Shown: one piece after another, positions 1 to 7,624 of the stretch
How the letters are laid out: every line of letters starts with the position of its first letter
How positions within the stretch are numbered: position 1 is the stretch's first letter
Assembly: GCA_947178195.1 (NCBI GenBank)
Contig: CAMWXM010000015.1
Location: 1 to 20,725 of the forward strand
DNA length: 20,725 nucleotides
Direction: 5' to 3'
DNA from: an uncultured Ruminococcus sp.
GTDB taxonomy: Bacteria > Bacillota > Clostridia > Oscillospirales > Ruminococcaceae
Notes under the pieces: generated by a model
Seen by the model: only the letters and a program-made list of their open reading frames with translations
What the model was told of the DNA's origin: nothing
Databases searched by the model: none
Position numbers and translations under genes: made by a program

Positions 1-207
1 GCAGATAAATTGGCGGCTCTGGATATGTATCTTGGGCAGAAAAATATGAAGCTGCAGGAGGAACTTGAAAAGTTTTCAGAGCAGTTATATCAGAAATATG
101 TGCCGTCCAATGTCCGTGAATTTATCGAGCTGACAGCGGCTAAAAAGCCTCCGAAAAAGCTGAAAAATACTGCTTCTGCGCAAAGTGAAAATCAATCAGG
201 ACAGTAA
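1..207 (+). CDS. DUF6103-like small protein (5' end outside window)
   Basis: The reading frame is open from base 1, so the start codon lies upstream, and it stops at 205-207. The visible 68 residues are charged and helical. They contain a segment of the type LYQKYVPSNVREFIEL followed by a Lys/Pro-rich tail, a pattern I recognise from small DUF6103-type proteins in clostridial conjugative elements. The molecular function of that family is unknown to me. It sits directly upstream of a terminator and the mobilization genes, which fits an element backbone gene. The family call rests on recalled sequence resemblance only. Confidence 0.6.
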   Translation, partial: ADKLAALDMYLGQKNMKLQEELEKFSEQLYQKYVPSNVREFIELTAAKKPPKKLKNTASAQSENQSGQ

Positions 208-221
208 CTCGCCTTGTAATG

Positions 222-247
222 CGCCACAACGCCTCGTGTGGCGTTTT
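222..247 (+). terminator. Rho-independent terminator after the DUF6103-like gene
   Basis: A 7-bp GC-rich stem (CGCCACA, 222-228, with TGTGGCG, 237-243) has an 8-nt loop and is followed by TTTT at 244-247. It lies 15 bases past the stop codon of the preceding gene. Confidence 0.75.
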
Positions 248-437
248 CATGGCATGGGTGGGGTAAGTTTACCCTGAAAGCATTCGTGGGCAAATTCGGG
301 GCGTTTGTCGCAGAGTTTGGAAATGGGTGCATTTGGTGGATTTCGGAAGGGTTTGATGGGGAAATAGGCAGTGAGAATATATTGCTAGTTAAAGTCGGGT
401 GAACCCGACACTCACAGCGGACGGCAAAGCCGACCGC
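248..437. other. Candidate oriT / mobilization control region
   Basis: This stretch upstream of the accessory protein and relaxase genes carries no convincing gene but several palindromes. GGGTAA-GT-TTACCC lies at 261-274. A perfect 7-bp stem GTCGGGT-GA-ACCCGAC lies at 394-409. A hairpin with arms GCGGACGGC and GCCGACCGC around AAA (one mismatch) lies at 417-437. Origins of transfer of MOBP-type systems usually sit just upstream of the relaxosome genes and consist of such inverted repeats beside a nick site. I cannot identify a nick site, so the oriT call is inference from position and structure. Confidence 0.35.
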
Positions 438-578
438 TTTTCAAGCCTTTGGACGATTTTATACAAATCGTTCTGGGTGGCTGTAAAAATATTTTTTCGT
501 AATTTGAGTACACCTTTTACGCTTTCAGGACGTAATTTAGGCTTATTTCAGGTGCGTGTAAGCAAGGAGTTGATGGAT

Positions 579-983
579 TTGAGCAAAGAAACAAAAATAA
601 GAATCCCCCTGTGGATCTATCCGTCCACAGAAGAAAAAATCAATCAGAATTTCAGAGCAGATAACTGCAAATCGCCAAGTGAGTTTATTGAAAATGCTAT
701 AAAGTTTTATCTTGGTTATCTCAGCGAAGAAGAAAATATAAATTATATTTCACCTATGATAACTGAAACGGTAAAGGCGCAGATAAAAGGTACAGAGCAG
801 AGATTGGCTCGTTTGCTTTTCAAGATTGCAGTTGAACTTGGAAAGCTGTCTCACATGACTGCTGCAATGAATGATGTTGACGAAGAAACACTGAAAAGTC
901 TTCACGCTATGTGCGTGACAGAAGTCAGGAAAATTAATGGCATCATTGACTACGAAGATGCTGTTGAGTATCAGAGAGAGTGA
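579..983 (+). CDS. Putative relaxosome accessory protein (ribbon-helix-helix-like)
   Basis: A 134-residue protein directly upstream of the relaxase. I prefer the TTG start at 579 because AAGGAG (564-569) lies 9 bases before it. The ATG at 573 is only 3 bases from that site, and the frame is open back to 399 only because no stop interrupts the hairpin-rich region. The N-terminus (MSKETKIRIPLWIYPSTEEKI) and the following segment with SPSEFIENAIKFYLGYL have the strand-then-two-helices look of ribbon-helix-helix DNA-binding proteins, the usual fold of MobC-like partners that place the relaxase at oriT. The C-terminal half is helical. It ends 4 bases before the relaxase ATG, implying translational coupling. 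Accessory role: likely; exact family: not certain. Confidence 0.6.
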   Translation: MSKETKIRIPLWIYPSTEEKINQNFRADNCKSPSEFIENAIKFYLGYLSEEENINYISPMITETVKAQIKGTEQRLARLLFKIAVELGKLSHMTAAMNDVDEETLKSLHAMCVTEVRKINGIIDYEDAVEYQRE

Positions 984-987
984 TTAA

Positions 988-2925
988 ATGCCGAAAATTA
1001 TTGTAACGAGCCGCTATCTGAAAAGCTGCTCAAAAAAGAATCTCGCAAATTATGTGAAGTACGTTGCTACTCGTGAAGGGTCAGTGGCGGTGAAAAATAT
1101 TGATGAGAATGCTCCTGCTACAAAAAATCAGCAGGAGCTTATTTTGTCTTTGTTGAACGATTTTCCTGACAGTAAAGAATTATTTGAGTATCAGGATTAT
1201 ATTAAAAATCCTACTGTTAAAAACGGTTCAACGCTTATCTCCGAGGTTATCGATAGGAATATGGATCGGCTTACAAACCGTGAAAATTATGTAGGTTATC
1301 TTGCGAATCGTCCGGGATCTGTAAAGTTTAATTCGCATGGACTTTTTAATGAGAAAGATGAACCGATCAATCTTGAAAAGGTTGCAAAGGAAGTTGCTGA
1401 TCATGGTGGCAACGTGTGGACTCATGTGGTTTCGCTCCGCAGAGATGACGCTCAGGCTATGGGGTATGATAATCTTACTGCATGGCGAGAACTTGTGAAA
1501 AGACAGATACCGAACATAGCCAAGAACTCAAAAATAAATATGGCGAATTTAAAATGGTACGCCGCATTTCACGATAAGAAAACAAATCCCCATGTTCACA
1601 TTATCGTGTACTCTACTAATGAGCGTGAGGGATTTCTTACTAATCACGGCATTGAAAAAATCCGCAGCGGATTCGCTAATGATATTTATTCTGATGAACT
1701 TCTTCACCTCTATGAGCAGCAAACTGATTTGCGTAATCTTTTGAAAAAGGAGTCTGAGCAGTTGATGAAAAATCTTGCGGAAAGTATTTCGCAGAACAAT
1801 AACTTTGATGCAGAACTTATGAATCTGGTTTCAAAACTACATGATCAGCTTGCAGAATCAAAGGGTAAAAAAGTGTACGGTTATTTAAAGACTGATGTTA
1901 AGAAAACTGTCGATGAGATTTTTATGAGGCTTGCAGATAATGAATCAGTGAAAAAGATGTACGATCTCTGGTGTCAAATGGAACAGCAGAAGCATGACGT
2001 TTATTCTTCGGCAAAAGTTCAATTTCCAAATTTAGTTGATAACAAGGAGTTCAGGTCGGTTAAAAATATGATTATACAAACTGTATTACAAATGGATTTT
2101 CCTGCTCTTGATATGGAAATAGAAATGCCTGAGCCTGCAGAAATTGATTTTGATATCCCCATACAAATTGATGAGGAAGTAATCAATGAAACTGTTGATA
2201 ACAGCGTTGAAAGTTCTCTTCAGAAAAAGTTATATATCAAGTGGAGCGATTCTTACAAGGAGGCTCACAAATTGATTTTAAGTAAGGAATCAATGCCTGA
2301 TGATTACAAAAAGGCGGAAAAATTATTGCTTTCAGAAGCAAATAATGTTCTTGCACTACATGATTTAGGCAAGCTGTATTCTATGGAAAAGTCAGGCTTA
2401 AAAGACTATGAAAAATCGTTTGAGTTTTATAAGAATGCCTTGCATGGATTTATTCAAATCGAGCGGAAAGCTAATAAAATAAAACCTTACTTGCAGTATC
2501 AGATAGGCATGATGTACTTCAATGGATTGGGTACTCAGGTAGATAATCAGAAAGCTATTGAATATTTTGAAAAGTCCGCTGAAACAAATATGTGGTCGAG
2601 TTATCAGCTTGGCAGACTTTATCTTTTCGGAACTGACGGTTTGGAAAAGGATAAAGAAAAGGCTATGCAGTATCTGAATTTATCAGCAGAGCAAGGAAAT
2701 GAGTACGCACAAAATTTTATTGATAATACAGAGCATTTTGAAAACAAAATGCTTGCAAATACTCTGTTCAGCCTGTTTGTAAATCTCAGCCGCTGCATTG
2801 AAGATGACTACCATCATAAGTTTCAGTCTGGCAGAAAAATGATAGAAAGCAAGCTGCAAAGAGTGATTCAGGAGAAGAAGCAGTCGCTTGGTATAAAGGA
2901 CGATTTAATTCAGAATTTTAACTGA
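988..2925 (+). CDS. MobP3-type (MobL-like) relaxase with Sel1-like repeats
   Basis: A 645-residue protein. The N-terminus (SRYLKSCSKKNLANYVKYVATREGS) matches the start of MobP3-family relaxases. Around residues 190-210 is the metal-binding signature FHDKKTNPHVHIIVYS, the H-x-H motif that with an upstream His coordinates the ion used in nicking oriT. Relaxases cut one strand at oriT, stay covalently bound through a tyrosine, and pilot the strand to the recipient. Residues about 430-590 form Sel1/TPR-like helical repeats (for example YQIGMMYFNGLGTQVDNQKA and YQLGRLYLFGTDGLEKDKEK), probably for protein contacts. The gene follows the accessory gene by 4 bases, with a weak ribosome site inside the upstream gene's end. 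The frame is intact and of a size plausible for the family. No coupling protein or type IV secretion gene is visible here, so the rest of the transfer machinery must lie outside. Confidence 0.88.
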   Translation: MPKIIVTSRYLKSCSKKNLANYVKYVATREGSVAVKNIDENAPATKNQQELILSLLNDFPDSKELFEYQDYIKNPTVKNGSTLISEVIDRNMDRLTNRENYVGYLANRPGSVKFNSHGLFNEKDEPINLEKVAKEVADHGGNVWTHVVSLRRDDAQAMGYDNLTAWRELVKRQIPNIAKNSKINMANLKWYAAFHDKKTNPHVHIIVYSTNEREGFLTNHGIEKIRSGFANDIYSDELLHLYEQQTDLRNLLKKESEQLMKNLAESISQNNNFDAELMNLVSKLHDQLAESKGKKVYGYLKTDVKKTVDEIFMRLADNESVKKMYDLWCQMEQQKHDVYSSAKVQFPNLVDNKEFRSVKNMIIQTVLQMDFPALDMEIEMPEPAEIDFDIPIQIDEEVINETVDNSVESSLQKKLYIKWSDSYKEAHKLILSKESMPDDYKKAEKLLLSEANNVLALHDLGKLYSMEKSGLKDYEKSFEFYKNALHGFIQIERKANKIKPYLQYQIGMMYFNGLGTQVDNQKAIEYFEKSAETNMWSSYQLGRLYLFGTDGLEKDKEKAMQYLNLSAEQGNEYAQNFIDNTEHFENKMLANTLFSLFVNLSRCIEDDYHHKFQSGRKMIESKLQRVIQEKKQSLGIKDDLIQNFN

Positions 2926-2953
2926 TATTTATTAAAAATCTTCTTGTCGGTTC

Positions 2954-2982
2954 TTGTAAACAAATAAAAAATATGATAAAAT
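2954..2982 (+). promoter_or_regulatory. Predicted sigma-A promoter for the zinc peptidase-like gene
   Basis: TTGTAA (2954-2959) and TAAAAT (2977-2982) are separated by 17 bases and lie 32 bases upstream of the ATG at 3015. The segment TGATAAAATAAT recurs in the predicted integrase promoter at 3990-4019. Confidence 0.5.
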
Positions 2983-3014
2983 AATATAGAAAAATATTGT
3001 ACAAGGAGAACAAA

Positions 3015-3828
3015 ATGAACAGTAATCTCCATATTCACACTGAGGAAGAATTAATTCAAATTTTACTTGAAGCAATGGAAAGTTTTAACGATGTTCTAAA
3101 CTTTAATATTTCGTTAGATAACACTGTCGTCGCATTTTTCACTCCTCAAAACGGAGTCGAAATTTATGAACGCTTCTGCAATGAAAATTTTCCGAATCGG
3201 GATCATGACAACTATACGGCAGAGGGATATTTTGAAAATATGGCGGCTTCCGCTTTTGTTGGCGAAAAGTATGGCATTCTGATACGCTCCGATTTAAATT
3301 GGAGTTCTTATGAATATTTCAGAGTGTTTCTTCATGAAATATCCCATATTTTTTTGCACCGTAAACGAAATTGAGGGCGGAGGATTTTACGATAAATATT
3401 GTCAGGGAAGCGGTATTGAGGATGGTATTATAAACGTAGGGTATGCGATCTGGCGAGAAGCAATAGCGGATATTATGGCGGACGCAGTGTACAGCGATAT
3501 GGCAATGGTATTTCTGAAAAATGTAAGAGCTGACATCATTCGCTTATATGATATGATCTCATACACTGATCCGGATTCCAAAAAGTATATGTCTCTTATT
3601 ATTGTATATTTGATGATCTCCTCTGAGGTTGCCGGTACTGAAAACTGGTATGAAGCGGAAAAAGCTATACGGAATAATATAAGCTTCAGGGACAATTTTA
3701 TTTATCACATTGCGGAAATATTTTTTAAAAATCTTCATAACGGAGATTTCGGGACTATAACGCTGGATTTTATTATTGATCTGGGAGAAACGTATATATC
3801 TTTGCTGACAAATCGGTTTTTTAATTGA
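3015..3828 (+). pseudogene. ImmA/IrrE-like zinc metallopeptidase, frameshifted
   Basis: Two overlapping frames together make one protein. The first (ATG 3015, ribosome site AAGGAG 3003-3008) runs to a stop at 3372-3374 and contains the zinc motif HEISH at residues 107-111. The second, in the +1 frame, is open from before 3360 to 3828 and continues naturally with NEIEGGGFYDKYCQGSG and YAIWREAIADIMAD, whose Glu is a plausible third zinc ligand. Joining them needs one extra base removed near 3349-3367. A run of seven T (3349-3355) sits immediately after the HEISH codons and is the obvious slip point. ImmA/IrrE-type peptidases in mobile elements usually cleave a repressor to derepress the element, often beside an XRE gene; the nearest XRE here is 12 kb away. 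It could be a true pseudogene, a recoded gene, or a homopolymer sequencing error. Confidence 0.7.
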
Positions 3829-3837
3829 ATATTTTAG

Positions 3838-3868
3838 CGGTCAATGATTTTCATTGATCGTTTTTTTT
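3838..3868 (+). terminator. Rho-independent terminator 1 after the peptidase-like gene
   Basis: The stem CGGTCAATG/CATTGATCG (3838-3846 with 3852-3860, one G-T pair) is followed by eight T at 3861-3868. It lies 10 bases after the stop codon. Confidence 0.85.
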
Positions 3869-3873
3869 ATATA

Positions 3874-3905
3874 AGGCGCATCAATTTAGTTGATGCGCCT
3901 TTTTC
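3874..3905 (+). terminator. Rho-independent terminator 2, touching the left inverted repeat
   Basis: A perfect 11-bp stem AGGCGCATCAA/TTGATGCGCCT (3874-3884 with 3890-3900) is followed by TTTT. The T tract overlaps the first bases of the 21-bp inverted repeat at 3902-3922. As it stands, it also faces the reverse-strand promoter at 3975-4002. Confidence 0.85.
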
Positions 3906-3922
3906 GTCAATTCCGCCAATTA
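3902..3922. repeat. Left arm of a 21-bp perfect inverted repeat flanking the integrase
   Basis: Bases 3902-3922 (core TCAATTCCGCCAATTA) are the exact reverse complement of 5386-5406. The match ends sharply at both sides: base 3901 does not pair with 5407, nor 3923 with 5385. The segment between the arms contains just the integrase gene and its control regions. Confidence 0.9.
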
Positions 3923-3974
3923 AAGAAGGCGGTTTTTGACATTTTTCGAGTGAATTTAATGATAATATATGCTT

Positions 3975-4002
3975 ATTATAGCATATTTTTTGTAAAAGTA
4001 AA
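3975..4002 (-). promoter_or_regulatory. Predicted outward-facing promoter inside the integrase segment
   Basis: On the reverse strand, TTTACT (complement of 3997-4002) and a perfect TATAAT (complement of 3975-3980) are 16 bases apart. Transcription would leave the segment leftward across the 21-bp repeat and meet the terminators at 3838-3905. After inversion of 3902-5406 the same promoter would point at the agr genes. The motif is seen; activity is inferred. Confidence 0.4.
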
Positions 4003-4019
4003 GGGTTTTCTGATAAAAT
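3990..4019 (+). promoter_or_regulatory. Predicted integrase promoter
   Basis: TTGTAA (3990-3995) and TAAAAT (4014-4019) are 18 bases apart and lie 78 bases before the integrase start. A further possible promoter, TTGACA at 3936-3941 with GATAAT at 3961-3966, has a long 19-base spacing. The inverted repeat ATATGC/GCATAT at 3967-3986 lies between them and could be an operator. Confidence 0.4.
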
Positions 4020-4097
4020 AATTCTGAAATGCGGTTGAAAAAATGAATTTTCAAGCTTTTAAACCGTCATATTTCAGTCTGAATGGGAGGAATTTTA

Positions 4098-5198
4098 ATG
4101 GCTAAAAGGGGAAGCAATATTTATAAACGCAAGGACGGTCGGTTCGAGGGACGTGTGCCTGTCGGTTATCAGGACAACGGAAAAATTAAATATAAATCTG
4201 TTTACGCAAGAACGCTTTCCGAGGTCAAGGAGAAGATGGCGGAGGTATATTCAATCAAGCAGAACTGCAATATTTCTGCAATGAGGTTGACCGTGCAGAC
4301 AGCCGCACAGCAATGGCTTTCTTCAGCAAAACTGCGTGTTAAGGAATCAAGCTATGCAAACTATGAGAACATCATTTCAAAGCACATTCTGCCAATTTTG
4401 GGTGGAGAGTTAATCTCCAATCTGACCACCAGTAAACTTAATGATTTCATTCATCACAAGTTAAACAATGGCAGACTAAATGGTAAGGGTGGTCTGTCTG
4501 CGAAGTCTGTGCGTGATATCATGACCGTTTACCGCAGCATTGAAGCTTATGCGGCGAGGGAATATGGGATTCGTGAAACCCACTTTACTATGCCTAAAAT
4601 TGAGAAAAAACAGACTGACGTACTAAACCCTTTTGAAAGAAAACAACTTGAAAATTATTTGCTCCATAATCAGAATAATACAAACATTTCGATACTTCTT
4701 TGTCTATTTACCGGACTTCGTGTTGGAGAACTATGCGGTCTGAAGTGGGGCGATATTGATTTTGAAAACGGAACTCTTTCTGTCAGCAGAACAGTTCAGC
4801 GAATCAATAAGCATGGTAAATCCGAAGTTGTTATAGGTACTCCAAAAAGTAAAAGTTCTGTTCGCATTGTACCTGTTCCAAACTTCCTCTTGAACATTTT
4901 AAAGCAGAAGAAAAAAGGTGATGATTTTTTCATCATCACCGGAACTTGCAAGCCTACTGAGCCAAGAACTATGCAGAATCGTTTTAAAACTATTCTGAAA
5001 ATCTGTGGCATTAGAAACGTAAATTTCCATTTGTTGCGGCATACCTATGCGACTATTTGCATTGAAAACGGATTTGATCCCAAGACTCTCAGCGAACTGC
5101 TTGGGCACGCTGATGCAAGTATTACACTCAACCGTTATGTGCATTCTTCTATGCAGATGAAGAAAAATTATGTTAACCGACTGAAACTTACCGCTTAA
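4098..5198 (+). CDS. Tyrosine recombinase / integrase
   Basis: A 366-residue phage/ICE-type integrase. I chose the ATG at 4098 because GGGAGG (4085-4090) lies 7 bases upstream; the in-frame ATG at 4083 overlaps that site. Residues 1-50 (KRKDGRFEGRVPVGYQDNGK) are an Arm-binding N-terminal domain, followed by a SAM-like core-binding domain (about 55-165) and the catalytic domain. Catalytic residues are visible: R208 in TGLRVGELCGL, the Lys near GTPKSKSS, H311 and R314 in HLLRHTYAT, H337 in LLGHADASITLNRY, and nucleophile Y347. All are intact, so it should be active. It probably integrates, excises or inverts DNA by strand exchange through a 3'-phosphotyrosine link. It is unlike the serine recombinases at the right of the window, so it is likely a second, nested recombination system. 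The 21-bp repeats around it are candidate recombination sites. Confidence 0.93.
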   Translation: MAKRGSNIYKRKDGRFEGRVPVGYQDNGKIKYKSVYARTLSEVKEKMAEVYSIKQNCNISAMRLTVQTAAQQWLSSAKLRVKESSYANYENIISKHILPILGGELISNLTTSKLNDFIHHKLNNGRLNGKGGLSAKSVRDIMTVYRSIEAYAAREYGIRETHFTMPKIEKKQTDVLNPFERKQLENYLLHNQNNTNISILLCLFTGLRVGELCGLKWGDIDFENGTLSVSRTVQRINKHGKSEVVIGTPKSKSSVRIVPVPNFLLNILKQKKKGDDFFIITGTCKPTEPRTMQNRFKTILKICGIRNVNFHLLRHTYATICIENGFDPKTLSELLGHADASITLNRYVHSSMQMKKNYVNRLKLTA

Positions 5199-5307
5199 TA
5201 CTAATCTCAAATTAAATTATCATTAAATTCATATTTCATTTATTGCTCGAATTGCTTCTTTATTTGTCATTATTAGAAAAAATGCTATTGTTATTTGAGA
5301 TTAGTAT
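5198..5307. repeat. 110-bp segment bounded by a 15-bp inverted repeat
   Basis: ATACTAATCTCAAAT (5198-5212) is the exact reverse complement of 5293-5307. The left arm starts on the last base of the integrase stop codon. The 80 bases between are AT-rich without an ORF. It could be a large hairpin ending the integrase transcript, a MITE-like insertion with TA at both outer ends, or part of a recombination site. There is no T tract directly after the right arm, which argues against a simple terminator. Confidence 0.7.
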
Positions 5308-5385
5308 AAGATTTCAGCCGTCAAACTTTTGTAACATGATTTGTGGAAAACACCTATTCTACGGCGTTTCAACTGCTTATTTTAC

Positions 5386-5406
5386 TAATTGGCGGAATTG
5401 ACGAAA
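5386..5406. repeat. Right arm of the 21-bp inverted repeat
   Basis: Exact reverse complement of 3902-3922. Its end also forms a small hairpin TTGAC-GAAA-GTCAA at 5399-5412, which the left arm does not share. It lies 54 bases upstream of the predicted agr response-regulator promoter. Confidence 0.9.
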
Positions 5407-5459
5407 GTCAAAACTACTCCTTCATGTTCTATTATATCACAAATTTCATGGAAAATTTA

Positions 5460-5488
5460 TTGAAATATATGTAAAGGTGTGGTATTAT
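5460..5488 (+). promoter_or_regulatory. Predicted promoter of the agr regulator-kinase operon
   Basis: TTGAAA (5460-5465) and TATTAT (5483-5488) are separated by exactly 17 bases. The expected start of transcription falls near 5495, just ahead of the ribosome site at 5498-5503. This supports translation from 5511 rather than the upstream in-frame ATG at 5487, which lies within the promoter. Confidence 0.6.
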
Positions 5489-5510
5489 GGAAAATATGGG
5501 AGGTTTGACT

Positions 5511-6242
5511 ATGATAAGAATTGCAATTGTAGATGATGAAAAAGAAGAAGTTATGAAAATTAAAGCAATCGTTGAAGAATTTTTTCAAAGTATCGCCATA
5601 GAATATCAAATACATGAATTTTACAGCGGAGAAGAACTTCTTAATCATGCTGAATCTTTGGATTTGATAATTTTGGATATTCAGATGAACGGTATTGACG
5701 GAATAGAAACTGCAATGAAAATTCGTTCCAAGGATAAAAAAGTTAAACTGTTTTATATTACAAATTATGCTGAAGAAATGTCCAGAGTTTTTTCAGTATA
5801 TGCATTTGCATTTATAGAAAAACCAGTTAATAAAAATGAATTATATCAAAACTTGCACCGATTTTTGGACTATCATAACGAAGATGTATCAGCTCAAAAG
5901 AAAATGATAAGGTTAAAAAGTGTACAGGGGGATATAACGGTATGTGTGCAGGATATTATTTATCTTGAATACATTGGAAACAGAAAAATTAATATATTTA
6001 TCAGTAATGATAAAAAAGTTATTTATGGAAGTATGAAAGAGATATTTCAAACGCTGTCTCCTTATGATTTTATACAAACTCATGAAAGTTTTATTGTAAA
6101 TGAAGCTCATATTCATTCAGTACGACCATATGAGATAATTATGGATAATAACACTGAAATCCCTATTGCACAGAAAAAACTAAAAAAGATTACTATGCAA
6201 ATAAGCAATTATTTGCACAATCAATTAAAGGAGGATAAGTAA
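5511..6242 (+). CDS. LytTR-family response regulator (AgrA-like)
   Basis: A 243-residue two-domain regulator. The ATG at 5511 has GGGAGG (5498-5503) 7 bases upstream. Residues 1-120 are a receiver domain: acidic pocket VDDE at 7-10, predicted phospho-acceptor D56 in LIILDIQMNGIDG, and the conserved Lys in FIEKPVN. Residues about 138-235 are a LytTR DNA-binding domain (DIIYLEYIGNRKINIF and FIQTHESFIVNEAHI). Proteins of this build, phosphorylated by a peptide-sensing kinase, bind pairs of short direct repeats upstream of agr-type promoters; such a pair is present at 7586-7621. The stop codon is followed at once by the kinase TTG start, so the two genes are co-transcribed and probably translationally coupled. 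The assignment to AgrA type rests on the adjacent kinase, AgrD and AgrB genes. Confidence 0.92.
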   Translation: MIRIAIVDDEKEEVMKIKAIVEEFFQSIAIEYQIHEFYSGEELLNHAESLDLIILDIQMNGIDGIETAMKIRSKDKKVKLFYITNYAEEMSRVFSVYAFAFIEKPVNKNELYQNLHRFLDYHNEDVSAQKKMIRLKSVQGDITVCVQDIIYLEYIGNRKINIFISNDKKVIYGSMKEIFQTLSPYDFIQTHESFIVNEAHIHSVRPYEIIMDNNTEIPIAQKKLKKITMQISNYLHNQLKEDK

Positions 6243-7520
6243 TTGCAATTGTTAGTATTTAATATGATATTAAATGTATTTATGATGATATCGGGATATT
6301 TAGCGTTAGGAAGAATATATGAAAAAAACCGCAAATTTATTTGGCTGAAAGTTATATGTATATTTGTGCTGTTATTAGGACAAGCGTTAATTATCTACAT
6401 AGAAAAACCGTATTTGAATTCCATCACTATGATAGCAGATTTAATTGTTATGACTAAATTAATGTTTAAATGTGAAAAAATCCCTTTTTTGTTGTATGAT
6501 ACGTTTATTGCATTATGTTATTTTATATCTGATTTAATTTCAAATTTAGCAGTATCGGTAGCCATTAAAAGTACCGTTTCCGCAACATTACAGCGTAATG
6601 ATTTGATTTTTTCCAGATATTTGCTGAATATGATTTTAGTCTTCATGCTATGTAATTCCGTGGCTGTTTTATTTGGAAAGAAGAAAAATGATGCTATTTA
6701 TTGGTATGAGGTCATAGCGTATATTTTACTGTCTGTTTTCGAGGCAGCAAGTGCAACTTATATTTCGCACTATATTCAAAAATTCACTTCCGGAATGTTT
6801 TTAATATTTTTTCTTACGGGATGTTTTATTTTGGATGTATATATTGTGTTTGTTTTTTATCGACTGGCAGAAAGCAGAAAATTAGAAGAAAATTATTTAT
6901 TGATTAAGCAGCAGTCAAATATACAATTAGAAGTATATCGAGAATTATCTAAAAAATACGAAAATTCAATGAGTCTTGTACATGACGCTAAAAAGCATGT
7001 CGACGCATTAAAGGATTTGATTGAAAGTGAAAAAGCTTCTGCATATTATGATTCGCTTCATAAAAAATTAAACAAGTTATGTCCGGAATTTCATCATAGT
7101 AATCAAATGCTTGCTGTTATTATTAATCATGCGTTATTTAAATCCGAACAATCAAATATTCACGTTGATCTTCGTATTGAAGAATTGAAGCTCTCATTTA
7201 TTTCGCCTATGGATTTGACTACAATATTTGCTAATATTTTAGACAACTCCATTGAAGCATGTCGTATACTTTCAGAAGAAAAAAGATTTATTCGCTTGTA
7301 TGTTGAACATAGAATGGGATTTGTTCTGATCCATATAACGAACCCATATGAATCTATTAATTCCACATCGGAAGAAATCTATAATTCAACGAAATCCGGT
7401 CATATAGGCATTGGACTTTCTAATGTCAAGCAGACAGTTGAAAAATATAATGGTATATTTAATATTGAAACTGCTGATATGATGTTTACTGTTTCAATTA
7501 CAATACCTGAAGTTCAATAA
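6243..7520 (+). CDS. GHKL sensor histidine kinase (AgrC-like)
   Basis: A 425-residue membrane kinase read from TTG 6243. AAAGGAGG (6227-6234) is 8 bases upstream and the previous stop codon (6240-6242) abuts the start. The first roughly 210 residues are hydrophobic with about six membrane segments, the usual peptide-sensing module of AgrC proteins. The phosphorylated His is probably H247 in SLVHDAKKHVDAL. The C-terminus holds a GHKL ATP-binding domain with the N box (TTIFANILDNSIEA, near residue 330) and a G box (GHIGIGLSNVKQTVEKYNG). It should sense the mature cyclic peptide outside the cell and phosphorylate the neighbouring LytTR regulator. It ends just before a strong terminator, so the regulator and kinase form their own operon, separate from agrD-agrB. 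This order differs from agrBDCA in Staphylococcus, but the components are the same. Confidence 0.92.
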   Translation: MQLLVFNMILNVFMMISGYLALGRIYEKNRKFIWLKVICIFVLLLGQALIIYIEKPYLNSITMIADLIVMTKLMFKCEKIPFLLYDTFIALCYFISDLISNLAVSVAIKSTVSATLQRNDLIFSRYLLNMILVFMLCNSVAVLFGKKKNDAIYWYEVIAYILLSVFEAASATYISHYIQKFTSGMFLIFFLTGCFILDVYIVFVFYRLAESRKLEENYLLIKQQSNIQLEVYRELSKKYENSMSLVHDAKKHVDALKDLIESEKASAYYDSLHKKLNKLCPEFHHSNQMLAVIINHALFKSEQSNIHVDLRIEELKLSFISPMDLTTIFANILDNSIEACRILSEEKRFIRLYVEHRMGFVLIHITNPYESINSTSEEIYNSTKSGHIGIGLSNVKQTVEKYNGIFNIETADMMFTVSITIPEVQ

Positions 7521-7523
7521 GAT

Positions 7524-7575
7524 AAATCCAACACCTGAAATTGTGAATAATATACAATTTTAGGTGTTGGATTTT
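7524..7575. terminator. Long (possibly bidirectional) terminator after the kinase gene
   Basis: AAATCCAACACCT (7524-7536) pairs perfectly with AGGTGTTGGATTT (7562-7574). The stem continues inward as GAAATTG/CAATTTT, giving about 20 bp. A T tract follows at 7572-7575. It separates the regulator-kinase operon from the agrD operon. Confidence 0.85.
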
Positions 7576-7585
7576 GTGACCACAA

Positions 7586-7621
7586 CGGCGAATAATGCAA
7601 AAAATCGGCGATTAGTGCAAA
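7586..7621 (+). promoter_or_regulatory. LytTR-type direct-repeat operator upstream of agrD
   Basis: CGGCGAATAATGCAAA (7586-7601) and CGGCGATTAGTGCAAA (7606-7621) match at 14 of 16 bases. They start 20 bases apart, about two helical turns, so both face the same side of the DNA. The second copy ends 3 bases before the -35 hexamer. Tandem direct repeats just upstream of -35 are the standard arrangement for LytTR activators such as AgrA. Binding by the regulator at 5511 is inferred. Confidence 0.72.
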
Positions 7622-7624
7622 CTA

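Noticed and set aside
399..578. N-terminal extension of the accessory protein from the upstream start
   Set aside because: It lies over the hairpins, has no ribosome site, and the sequence looks like read-through of non-coding DNA. The TTG at 579 has a well-spaced AAGGAG.
3402..3695. 97-codon reverse-strand ORF opposite the peptidase-like gene
   Set aside because: It is the shadow of the second half of the frameshifted gene and has no ribosome site or recognisable motif.
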